From: Streptomyces griseus subsp. griseus
Lineage (GTDB): Bacteria; Actinomycetota; Actinomycetes; Streptomycetales; Streptomycetaceae
Reading direction: 5' to 3'
Assembly (NCBI RefSeq): GCF_000720255.1
Contig: NZ_JOJE01000045.1
Span: 1 to 63,223, forward strand
Length of the DNA: 63,223 nucleotides
Part shown: piece after piece, positions 26,830 to 34,113 of the stretch
Numbering within the stretch: the first letter of the stretch is position 1
Layout: each line of letters starts with the position of its first letter
Notes under the pieces: generated by a model
What the model saw: only the letters and a program-made list of their open reading frames with translations
Told to the model about the DNA's origin: nothing
Database searches by the model: none
Made by a program: the position numbers and the translations under genes

Positions 26830-26872
26830 TGGACAGCCGTCCGATACTTTCCCCAAGCCGGACTGCTGTCCG
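26830..26872 (-). promoter_or_regulatory. operator pair upstream of the TetR gene
   Basis: TGGACAGCCGTCCG (26830-26843) and CGGACTGCTGTCCG (26859-26872), with starts 29 bp apart, the same spacing as at 26070-26112. They lie 42-84 bp upstream of the TetR start and fit negative autoregulation. Confidence 0.5.
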
Positions 26873-27346
26873 CTTCCGCTTTCACCATAGCGGGCGAAAT
26901 CGTTCGCCGTCATTGGCCGGTGCGCGCGCATGAGAAGGCCGATCCAGACCATGGACCATCAGTAAGGCCTGGAGACACCGCCGCCTCCGCATTCTCACCC
27001 TCGACCGCGCTCGCCGCATGACGGACGGCGTTGCCGATCGCCACTGCCGGGCTCGGGCGACGGGTTCATGAGGCAGCCGTGGCCGCACTGCGCCTTCCGG
27101 CCAGGATCCGGCGGCGGCCTGCCCGGCGTCGTGCCTCACACTCCGCCCGCGCGGTGCCACCGGGGTCGCTGCACACGCTCGAGCCGACCCACACGCCATG
27201 GGAGATGAAGACGCTGGTCGGCGAACTCCGAGGGGCACGCGTAGGGAGACCGTCGCGCGCGGGACAGGGCGTCGGTGCGGGCGGACGACAGCACGCACGT
27301 CTCGCACGGCGGGCATCTCGGCGGGTTCGTCGATGCGTAGGGGCAG
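26873..27346. other. gene-free stretch
   Basis: About 470 bp between the TetR promoter and the GH43 terminator. Open frames exist on both strands because of the GC content, but none has a ribosome site plus recognisable composition or motifs. One minus-strand frame (27136-27360) is Cys/Pro-rich at its start, without a family I know. Nothing supportable. Confidence 0.5.
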
Positions 27347-27381
27347 CCCGCCGAGTGCACAACCAGTGCACACTCGGCGGG
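27347..27381 (-). terminator. terminator hairpin after the GH43-CBM42 gene
   Basis: CCCGCCGAGTG (27347-27357) pairs perfectly over 11 bp with CACTCGGCGGG (27371-27381), loop 13 nt, starting 16 bp beyond the stop codon at 27398. Confidence 0.5.
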
Positions 27382-27397
27382 GAAGCTCAGGCGCAGG

Positions 27398-28786
27398 TCA
27401 GGCCCAGGCCGTCACCGGCACGAACGAACTGTCCTGCCGGAACTGGTCCGTGCCGTCCGACGGGTCGACGCGGAGCTGGTAGTTGTAGTGGCGCAGGTAG
27501 TAGCCGGGGTAGTTGTACGACTCGAAGCGCACCGAGCCGCTCGCGGTGCCCGTCCGGGCGATGAACGTGGCGTCCTTGGCGAACGTCGAGGTGCCGTCGT
27601 TCGGGTCGAAGCGGCCCCGGAACGAGTAGTGGCGCAGGTAGTTGCCGGCGGCGTCACGGAAGGAGTAGCCGTTGGCGTCGGCGAGACCGGCGACGACGGT
27701 GAAGGTGGACGCCTGCTTCTCGGCGGTGGTGCTGGAGCCGCTCACCACGGGCAGGTTGAGGAGCGAGGACTGCTCCTGCCAGTACCGGGTGGAGAAGTTG
27801 GCCGACTGGAAGGAGCGCGTGACGTTCTTCGCGAGGCTCACCCCGCCGGACACCGTCTCCCTGATGACGGTGAAGTGGCGCGCCGTACCGGATACGGCGG
27901 GCAGGGCCTTCGCCGCGCTCCAGGTGGCGAAGGTGTCGTAGCTGTCGCTGTAGTAGTACTTGCCGTCGCCGTAACCGTCGAAGAAGATCCGCCAGCCGCC
28001 GTTGTCGAGCTGCACCAGCGCGGGCCCCTCGCGGTAGCTGCCCCAGCCGGCCCAGTCGCCCGTCTTCGAGATCGTGTAGGGGCCGGTGAGGCGCGAGGCG
28101 GTGCCGTACTCGATGTACTTGGCCGTCTCGTTCTTCGTGAAGGCGTGGTAGGTCGAGCCGATCCGCACGATGAAAGTGTCGATGTGGTTGGCGCCGATGC
28201 CCGACATGGCGACCGGTGAACTCCATGCGGTGAGCGCGGAGTTGGTGGCCTTGAGCACGTACGGGGTGAAGATCCACTCGTCGTTGGTGGTCGAGCAGGA
28301 CACGATGACGTTGACGCTGCCGTCGCTGTCGACGAACCACTCCGGCGCCCAGGCCCGGGAGAGGTTGGCGATCGGAACGGTGTAGTTGTAGAGGAAGGTC
28401 CAGTTGAGGCGGTCGGAGCTGCGCGCGAACCCGATGGTGGTGCTGACGTCCTGCCAGGTGTGCGTGGTGTAGGTGATGTAGTAGTAGCCGTCGGTGTGCT
28501 TGAAGACGCTGGCGTCGCGGATGCGGTCGCTGGGCGGGGTGTAGGCAGATGACTTCAGGAGGCGGAAGTCCGTCGCGTCGTCGGACTGGTAGACGTTGAC
28601 GGTGCCGTCGTTGCTGTTGAGGAACGGGACGATCGTGTAGCGGGTGGCGGAGCCGCTGGGCGGGGCCGCGGCGAGGGCCGTGCCGAGCAGGCCGGGCACC
28701 TCGCCCAGCACGAGCGCCGAGGCGGGCAGGGCGGCCATCGCGCGCAACAGGGTGCGGCGGGACGGGGTGGGGGGACGTCTGGTCAC
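27398..28786 (-). CDS. secreted GH43-like arabinan/xylan hydrolase with CBM42
   Basis: A 462-residue exported enzyme. The N terminus has a twin-arginine type signal (RRTLLRAMAALPASALVLG, Arg10-Arg11) with likely cleavage after ALAA at about 40. A five-bladed GH43-like domain follows (about 45-330): RDASVFKHTDGYYYITYTTH carries the family base Asp and WAPEWFVDSDG a candidate acid Glu. The C-terminal CBM42/AbfB domain (about 335-462) contains GYSFRDAAGNYLRHYSF, and GYYLRHYNYQLRVDPSDG near the end. It should attack arabinofuranose-substituted polysaccharide outside the cell. The GTG at 28786 follows AGGGAGAG. The CBM42 relates it to the broken GH54 enzyme at the window start. The GH family number is my judgement from motifs. 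Confidence 0.5.
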   Translation of the reverse strand: MTRRPPTPSRRTLLRAMAALPASALVLGEVPGLLGTALAAAPPSGSATRYTIVPFLNSNDGTVNVYQSDDATDFRLLKSSAYTPPSDRIRDASVFKHTDGYYYITYTTHTWQDVSTTIGFARSSDRLNWTFLYNYTVPIANLSRAWAPEWFVDSDGSVNVIVSCSTTNDEWIFTPYVLKATNSALTAWSSPVAMSGIGANHIDTFIVRIGSTYHAFTKNETAKYIEYGTASRLTGPYTISKTGDWAGWGSYREGPALVQLDNGGWRIFFDGYGDGKYYYSDSYDTFATWSAAKALPAVSGTARHFTVIRETVSGGVSLAKNVTRSFQSANFSTRYWQEQSSLLNLPVVSGSSTTAEKQASTFTVVAGLADANGYSFRDAAGNYLRHYSFRGRFDPNDGTSTFAKDATFIARTGTASGSVRFESYNYPGYYLRHYNYQLRVDPSDGTDQFRQDSSFVPVTAWA

Positions 28787-28837
28787 GGGCGGCTCTCCCT
28801 GGGCTGTGGAGTCCTGAGGACTCGATCGTTCGACATC

Positions 28838-28852
28838 CCGAACAAGGTTCGG
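28838..28852 (-). promoter_or_regulatory. inverted repeat upstream of the GH43-CBM42 gene
   Basis: CCGAAC-AAG-GTTCGG, a perfect 6-bp dyad with a 3-bp spacer, 52-66 bp upstream of the start, flanked by two GATCG-containing half sites (28824 and 28859 regions). It suits a carbohydrate-responsive regulator; none is encoded next to it. Confidence 0.5.
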
Positions 28853-29073
28853 AAAGTCGATCGAAAGGTAGGGGTGCGCCCCAGGCGCGTCAATGGTTTG
28901 TGCAAGACGGAACCGCACCTGTGGGGAACGTGTGGCGGGCGGGACCCGACACCGTGTAGCGGAAGGCGGCACACCTCCCGGGCGTGGCGTTCCGTGACCA
29001 CGCCGCCACACGTTACCGTTCGGTAGGACAACGCCTAGGACAATGCCGTCCCGGAGTGCCCGGAGGTACCCGC

Positions 29074-30528
29074 ATGACGCTCGACCCTGCCGACCGTGCC
29101 AACGGTGCCGACCGCGCCGAAGGCCTGGTGGAGACCGCCCGGGCGCTGGCCGACGGGGAGGTGTCGGCCCGTGAGCTGGTCGAGCGGACGCTCGCGCGGA
29201 TCGAGACCGCGCAGGGCACCCTCAACGCCTTCCGCCTGGTGCGGGCCGAGGCTGCGCTCGCCGAGGCCGAGGCGGCCGACCGTGAGCTGTCGGCCGGGAT
29301 GCGCCGGCCCCTGCTCGGCGTACCCGTCGCCGTCAAGGACGACATGGACGTGGCGGGAGAGCCGACCGCGTTCGGCTGCCAGGGCGAACACCCGCCGGTG
29401 GCCGAGGACGGCGAGGCGGTACGCCGGCTGCGCGCGGCCGGGGCGGTGATCGTCGGCAAGACCAACACCTGTGAGCTGGGACAGTGGCCCTTCACCGAGG
29501 GGCCGGCGTTCGGCTCGACCCGCAACCCGTGGAGCACCGAGCACACCCCGGGCGGTTCGTCGGGCGGTTCGGCGGCCGCCGTCGCCGCCGGACTCGTGCC
29601 GGGCGCCCTCGGCTCCGACGGGGCGGGTTCGGTGCGCATCCCGGCCTCCTGGACCCACCTGATCGGCATCAAGCCGCAGCGCGGCCGCATCTCGACCTGG
29701 CCGCGCGGCGAGTCCTTCCAGGGCATCACGGTCAACGGCACCCTCACCCGGACCGTGGCCGACGGCGCGCTGCTGCTGGACGCGGCGAGCGGCAACCACG
29801 ACCTCGACCCGCACCGGCCGCCCGCCGTCGACGCCTCTGCCGCGGTGGGCCGCGACCCCGGCCGTCTGCGCGTCGCGCTCGCGCTCAAGCCGCCGTTCAC
29901 CGCCCTGCCCGCCCGCCTGCGCCCGGAAGTGCGCGCCCATGTCGTCGAACTCGCGGAGAAACTGGCCGCGTTGGGCCACACCGTCGAGGAGGCCGACCCT
30001 CCCTACGGGCAGATCGGGCTGACCTTCATCCCCCGGGCGACCGCGGGGATCGCCGAGTGGGTGGCCGACGCGCCCTTCCCCGCGCTCCTCGACCCGCGCA
30101 CCCGGGGGGCCGCCCGGCTGGGCCGGCTGCTCGGCGGCGCACCATTGCGGGCGGCGCGGCGTGCGGAAGCGGTCCTGCACCGCCGTATCGGCGCCTTCTT
30201 CGAGACGTACGACGTGGTCCTCGCGCCGACGACGGCCGCTCCCCCGCCCCGGATCGGGGCCATGCTGGACCTCGGCGGGTTCGCCACCGACCGCGCCATG
30301 ATCGCCGCGTGCCCGTACGCCTGGCCGTGGAACGTCCTGGGCTGGCCCGGCGTCAACGTACCGGCGGGCTTCGCGCCCGGCGGACTGCCGGTGGGTGCGC
30401 AGCTCCTCGGCCCGGCGCACAGCGAGCCTCTGCTGCTGTCGCTCGCGGCGCAGTTGGAGGCGGAACTGCGCTGGCACGAGCTGTGGCCGCCGCACACCAC
30501 GCTCACGGATTCCTCGCCGGCGGTGTGA
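29074..30528 (+). CDS. amidase (amidase-signature family)
   Basis: A 484-residue amidase-signature hydrolase with the Ser-cisSer-Lys triad: Lys88 (VAVKDD), the cis-Ser in TPGGSSGGSA (about 162-163) and the nucleophile Ser186 in SDGAGSVRIPAS. It hydrolyses carboxamides. It is not the GatA subunit, since gatC and gatB are absent. The ATG at 29074 follows CGGAGG at a normal distance. It stands alone in its orientation between the GH43 gene and the NfeD-like gene. Substrate unknown. Confidence 0.5.
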   Translation: MTLDPADRANGADRAEGLVETARALADGEVSARELVERTLARIETAQGTLNAFRLVRAEAALAEAEAADRELSAGMRRPLLGVPVAVKDDMDVAGEPTAFGCQGEHPPVAEDGEAVRRLRAAGAVIVGKTNTCELGQWPFTEGPAFGSTRNPWSTEHTPGGSSGGSAAAVAAGLVPGALGSDGAGSVRIPASWTHLIGIKPQRGRISTWPRGESFQGITVNGTLTRTVADGALLLDAASGNHDLDPHRPPAVDASAAVGRDPGRLRVALALKPPFTALPARLRPEVRAHVVELAEKLAALGHTVEEADPPYGQIGLTFIPRATAGIAEWVADAPFPALLDPRTRGAARLGRLLGGAPLRAARRAEAVLHRRIGAFFETYDVVLAPTTAAPPPRIGAMLDLGGFATDRAMIAACPYAWPWNVLGWPGVNVPAGFAPGGLPVGAQLLGPAHSEPLLLSLAAQLEAELRWHELWPPHTTLTDSSPAV

Positions 30529-30651
30529 GCAGGGCGCTCCGGCCATGAGCACGGCGCCGCGTCGCCGTGGGCAGACATGCGGGCATGCCGCTTCCCTCGT
30601 ACGACACGAGAAGCGCCCGCGTCAGCCGTTGGCGGCCCTTACCCTGTGGCC

Positions 30652-30870
30652 ATGGAGGACGCGTCGTTGGTCGGGCTCATGGGGCGGGTCACGGGTACGG
30701 TCGGGCCCGGGCTCGTCGGCGAGGTGATCGTGCGGGTGCGGGGCGGGGCCGAACACTTCCTGGCGTATCCGGCGAACGGAACCGGCCGCATTCCGCCCGG
30801 GACCGTGGTGATGGTCGTGGAGCACCTGCCGCCCAGGACCGTCTACGTGACGGAGGCGTACGACGGTTGA
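30652..30870 (+). CDS. small NfeD-like OB-fold protein
   Basis: A 72-residue beta-rich protein (SLVGLMGRVTGTVGPGLVGE ... GTVVMVVEHLPPRTVYVTEA) that resembles the C-terminal OB domain of NfeD proteins, without membrane segments. NfeD-type proteins are classically encoded next to flotillins (for example yuaF-floT), and a flotillin gene follows here after 156 bp. The ATG at 30652 is the natural start. Its end is duplicated: the 17 bp around the stop recur 23 bp later. Confidence 0.5.
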   Translation: MEDASLVGLMGRVTGTVGPGLVGEVIVRVRGGAEHFLAYPANGTGRIPPGTVVMVVEHLPPRTVYVTEAYDG

Positions 30871-30896
30871 GCCGGTCCACGTACGACAGTTGAGCC
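30857..30896 (+). repeat. tandem 17-bp repeat around the NfeD-like stop codon
   Basis: CGTACGACGGTTGAGCC (30857-30873) and CGTACGACAGTTGAGCC (30880-30896) differ at one base, period 23. The first contains the TGA stop. It is a local duplication of the gene end. Confidence 0.5.
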
Positions 30897-30994
30897 CACC
30901 GCGCCCCAGGTGAGAGCCGTACGCGTCAAGGTTTCGACAAGGATCCGTCAGTCTCTGTACCCCGGCGTCACGCAGGCGCACACTCCCTTCGTTC

Positions 30995-31011
30995 GGTGCC
31001 GAGAGGGCACC
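30995..31011 (+). promoter_or_regulatory. small hairpin in the flotillin leader
   Basis: GGTGCC-GAGAG-GGCACC, perfect 6-bp stem, 5 bp before the AAAGGGGG ribosome site of the flotillin gene. It could be an attenuator, a translational element or an operator. Confidence 0.5.
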
Positions 31012-31026
31012 ATCCAAAGGGGGCGT

Positions 31027-32508
31027 ATGCCGATGGTTGTCGGCGTCGTTGCGGGGGCGGCGGTCGTCGCCGTTCTCGTTCTGATCGGTCTGTTCAAGTT
31101 GATGTGGCGGGTCGCGGAACCCAATGAGGCACTCGTCATCTCCGGCTCCAAGCACCGTGTGGAGGGGCTTGAGGAGGGCATGGGATTCCGTATCGTCACG
31201 GGGCGCGGCACGCTGGTGATGCCCGGTGTGCAGGTGGTGCGCAAGCTGTCGCTCGACCTGAACGAGACCGAACTGCAGGTGGACTGCGTGACGCACCAGG
31301 GCATTCCGCTGAAGGTGCGGGGTGTGGTCATCTTCAAGGTCGGCGACGACTTCGTGTCGATCGCCAACGCGGCCCGCCGTTTCCTCGACCAGCAGAAGAT
31401 GATGTCGGAGCGGGTGCACAACGTGTTCGCCGGCCATCTCCGGTCCATCGTGGGCGGGTTGACGGTCGAGGACATGATCCGTGACCGGGAGAAGCTCACG
31501 GGGCAGACCCGTGCCGCCTGCGGTACGGAGATGGAGAAGCTGGGCCTGATCGTGGACTCGCTGCAGATCCACGAGATCGAGGATCCGACCGGGTACATCC
31601 AGAACCTGGCCATGCCGCACGCGGCGGCCGTGCAGCGGGACGCCCGCATCGCGCAGGCGGAGGCGAACCGTCTCGCCACGGAGGCGGAGCAGGCCTCGTT
31701 CGCCCGGATGGCGGAGGCCACCAGGGACAGCGAGATCCTCCAGGCCGGTTACCAGGCCGAGCGGGACAAGGCGGCGGCGAAGGCCCGCCAGGCGGGTCCG
31801 CACGCCGACGCGGCCGCCCGTCAGGAGGTCGTCGTCCAGGAGACCCGGGTCGCCGAGTTGGAGGCGCACCGGCGCGAGCAGCAGCTCCAGGCCGATGTCC
31901 GCAAGCCGGCCGACGCGATGGCGTACGAGAAGCGCACGCTGGCCGAGGCCGAACGTGACGCGCGGATTTCGGCGGCGCAGGCCAAGGCGAAGGAGACGGA
32001 ACTCGCGGCCGCCGCCGAGGCGACCCGGGTGAAGACCGCCGCCGGAGCCGAGGCCGAGGCGACCAAGACCCGGGGTACGGCCACCGCGGCCGCGACCCGG
32101 GCCACCGGTGAGGCCGAGGCGGCCGCCGCGCAGGCGCGTGGTCTGGCGGAGGCCGAGGCGACGAAGGCGCGGGGTCTCGCGGAGGCGGAGGCCATCAAGG
32201 CCCGCGCCGCCGCCCTCGCCGAGAACCAGGAGGCGGTGGTCGCACAGCAACTCGCCGAGAAGTGGCCGGAGATCGTCCAGGCGGGCGCGTCCGCCTTCGG
32301 CAATGTCGACAACATGGTGCTGTTGAACGGCGCCGACGGCATGGCCGACGTGTTCGCGAAGGCACTCACCATGGGCGGGACCGGGCTGGGCCTGGCGCGG
32401 CAGTTGCTCGCGTCGATGAACCAGAACGGGCAGACCTCGAACGGAACCGCGTCCCTCAACGGGGCCGTCGCACCGCCGTCGCAGAGGGTGCCGGTCGAAG
32501 GGAAGTGA
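31027..32508 (+). CDS. floT: flotillin / SPFH-domain membrane scaffold
   Basis: A 493-residue flotillin. One N-terminal membrane segment (about 5-25, VVGVVAGAAVVAVLVLIGLF), an SPFH domain (about 30-190, GVQVVRKLSLDLNETELQVD) and a long Ala/Glu-rich coiled coil (about 205-430) with repeated GLAEAEATKAR-type units. The C-terminal part (MGGTGLGLARQLLASMNQNG) is typical of the family. Flotillins organise lipid domains and help assemble membrane proteins. The ATG at 31027 follows AAAGGGGG. Paired with the NfeD-like gene upstream. Function in hyphae is inferred from the family. Confidence 0.5.
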   Translation: MPMVVGVVAGAAVVAVLVLIGLFKLMWRVAEPNEALVISGSKHRVEGLEEGMGFRIVTGRGTLVMPGVQVVRKLSLDLNETELQVDCVTHQGIPLKVRGVVIFKVGDDFVSIANAARRFLDQQKMMSERVHNVFAGHLRSIVGGLTVEDMIRDREKLTGQTRAACGTEMEKLGLIVDSLQIHEIEDPTGYIQNLAMPHAAAVQRDARIAQAEANRLATEAEQASFARMAEATRDSEILQAGYQAERDKAAAKARQAGPHADAAARQEVVVQETRVAELEAHRREQQLQADVRKPADAMAYEKRTLAEAERDARISAAQAKAKETELAAAAEATRVKTAAGAEAEATKTRGTATAAATRATGEAEAAAAQARGLAEAEATKARGLAEAEAIKARAAALAENQEAVVAQQLAEKWPEIVQAGASAFGNVDNMVLLNGADGMADVFAKALTMGGTGLGLARQLLASMNQNGQTSNGTASLNGAVAPPSQRVPVEGK

Positions 32509-32552
32509 CCCGCCGGTGAGACGGTCACGGGGGCAGCCCGTAAGGTGCCCCC

Positions 32553-32999
32553 GTGACCGCGTTTACCGATGAGGACGTCCCGGGCCGCTTCGGCCCCTCC
32601 GCGACCACCGAGGCCGACCCGCGCGAGGTGGGCCGGGTGCGCACCGAGTACTCCCCCGCGCACGACGGCGACCCCGATCCCGGCGAGGTCGTCTGGACGT
32701 GGGTCCCCTTCGAGGAGAACGACGGCCGGGGCAAGGACCGCCCGGTGCTCGTCGTCGCCCGTGAGGCGGCCGGTACCTTCCTCGCCGTGCAGCTGAGCAG
32801 CAAGCGCCATGACGGCGACCGGGAGTGGGTGGCGATCGGCAGCGGGCCGTGGGACCGCTCCGGGCGGGACTCCTGGGTGGACGTGGACCGCGTCCTGCGG
32901 CTGCACGAGGACGGCATGCGCCGGGAGGCGTGCGCGCTGGACCGGATGCGGTTCAACTTGGTGCGGCAGCGCCTGCACGAGCGCTACGGCTGGACCTGA
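32553..32999 (+). CDS. PemK/MazF-like domain protein without adjacent antitoxin
   Basis: A 148-residue protein whose centre (about 44-120) resembles the PemK/MazF fold: GEVVWTWVPFEENDGRGKDRPVLVV, in pieces GEVVWTWVPFEEN and KDRPVLVVAREA, then LAVQLSSKRH. The N-terminal 40 residues are extra relative to MazF. Classical MazF/PemK toxins are mRNA interferases partnered by a small upstream antitoxin; none is encoded in the 44-bp gap after flotillin, so this may be a non-toxic housekeeping relative. The GTG at 32553 begins VTAFTDED. Its 3' end overlaps the convergent PARG-like gene by 16 bp. Confidence 0.5.
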   Translation: MTAFTDEDVPGRFGPSATTEADPREVGRVRTEYSPAHDGDPDPGEVVWTWVPFEENDGRGKDRPVLVVAREAAGTFLAVQLSSKRHDGDREWVAIGSGPWDRSGRDSWVDVDRVLRLHEDGMRREACALDRMRFNLVRQRLHERYGWT

Positions 33000-33829
33000 G
33001 CACTCCGCTCGCCGAAGGCCTTCTCGAAGGCGCCCCGGACCACGTTCCCCGGGGTCCGGTCCAGCACCCCGAACACCACGTGCGTGAACGTGCGTGCGAA
33101 GCGTCCGCCGGGCTCGTCGAGCAGCGTCCGGAACGCGCCCGCCACCTGCGCCGGGTCGTTGCGGAACACCCCGCAGCCCCACGCACCCAGCACCAGTTGT
33201 CGGTAGCCGTGGGCGGCGGCCGTCTCCAGGACCCGTTCGGCCCGGACGGCCAGGGCGCGCGGCAGCTCGGGCGCGCGCTCCGGCGCCGTACGCAGGACCA
33301 CTCCGGCGTTCGGCGCGGCCGCGGTCAGGAACCCCGCGGTGTACGGCTCGTCGAGCAGCCGGCCCCGGTCGTCGCGGAAGACGGGAACGGACGGTGAGTG
33401 GATGACACGGTCCGTGTAGAACGGGTCGCGGTGGGCGCGGTGGTGGTCGTAGAACTCCCGGGCCTCGACCAGGCACGTGTACAGGGCGGAGGCGCGGCAC
33501 AGGGCCTCCTCCTGGGCCTGGGCGCCGTTGAGGTAGCCGCCACCGGGGTTTCGGGCGGAGGCGAAGTTCAGGACGGCGACCCGGCCCTCCCGCGCGAGCC
33601 GGCGGGCTGCCTCGGTGCTGCTCTCGCCGGTGACCTCGACACGGGTGCCCCCGTCGACGGCCTCGGGCGGCGTCACCGCGACCGGCTCCGGCCCCACCAT
33701 CCGCGTACCTTCGCGCGCGGCGCGTATAGCCGCCGTCAGGGGCACTTCGCGCCCGTCCGGCGCACGGTACGCGCCCGCCGCCACGATCTGTTCGGTCTCG
33801 CGGGCGATGCCCCGCAGACGCGCGCTCAC
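32984..33829 (-). CDS. TIGR02452-family PARG-like macrodomain protein
   Basis: A 281-residue protein of the microbial-type poly(ADP-ribose) glycohydrolase family (TIGR02452/DUF2263). The diphosphate loop NPGGGYLNGA (94-103) is followed by QAQEEALCRAS, which holds the catalytic Glu pair at 107-108. Later LVLGAWGCGVFRNDP marks the macrodomain fold. Family members remove ADP-ribose from proteins or nucleic acid. The GTG at 33829 overlaps the TGA of a possible 26-codon frame upstream. Tail-to-tail overlap with the PemK-like gene suggests a linked neighbourhood, but the convergent layout is not an operon. Confidence 0.5.
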   Translation of the reverse strand: MSARLRGIARETEQIVAAGAYRAPDGREVPLTAAIRAAREGTRMVGPEPVAVTPPEAVDGGTRVEVTGESSTEAARRLAREGRVAVLNFASARNPGGGYLNGAQAQEEALCRASALYTCLVEAREFYDHHRAHRDPFYTDRVIHSPSVPVFRDDRGRLLDEPYTAGFLTAAAPNAGVVLRTAPERAPELPRALAVRAERVLETAAAHGYRQLVLGAWGCGVFRNDPAQVAGAFRTLLDEPGGRFARTFTHVVFGVLDRTPGNVVRGAFEKAFGERSAQVQP

Positions 33830-33906
33830 GGCGTCACCCCCGTGGGCGCCGTGACCGCGCGTCGCACGGCCTCCTGCGTACCGTCCGTCTCCCCCGTCGT
33901 GCTCAT
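33826..33906 (-). CDS. possible 26-residue leader peptide before the PARG-like gene
   Basis: An ATG at 33906 opens a 26-codon frame, MSTTGETDGTQEAVRRAVTA and six more residues, whose TGA overlaps the GTG start of the PARG-like gene (GTGA). The overlap is like those used for translational coupling elsewhere in the window. There is no clear ribosome site and no homologue I know, so it may be chance. Confidence 0.5.
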   Translation of the reverse strand: MSTTGETDGTQEAVRRAVTAPTGVTP

Positions 33907-33962
33907 GAACGCATCGTGAGCGATGCTGGTCGTGCGGTGCAACGGAGTTTCCCGGGTACGAG

Positions 33963-34037
33963 AAGACCCTGGAAGCAGCTGCTCCAGGTCCCGAAAGTAC
34001 CGTTGTGCACCCTTGTGCGAATCGGTTCCAGGGTCTT
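33963..34037 (+). promoter_or_regulatory. long-spaced inverted repeat in the egt promoter
   Basis: AAGACCCTGGAA (33963-33974) and TTCCAGGGTCTT (34026-34037) are perfect 12-bp inverted copies 51 bp apart. Between them AGCAGCTGCT with CCTGG and CCAGG forms a near-palindrome, and TTGTGC is repeated. This is upstream of egtA by 77 bp and may be an operator pair (looping) or promoter-flanking sites. Confidence 0.5.
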
Positions 34038-34113
34038 GGGTGGGACGAGTGATGCGGTCCGGCGCCACCGAAGCCGGGCCGATGGCATGGTGGAATCTCA
34101 GGAGGATCCCGAC

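Noticed and set aside
32509..32552. Antitoxin gene before the PemK-like gene
   Set aside because: Only 44 bp are available and no small coding frame fits; the protein may not be a toxin.
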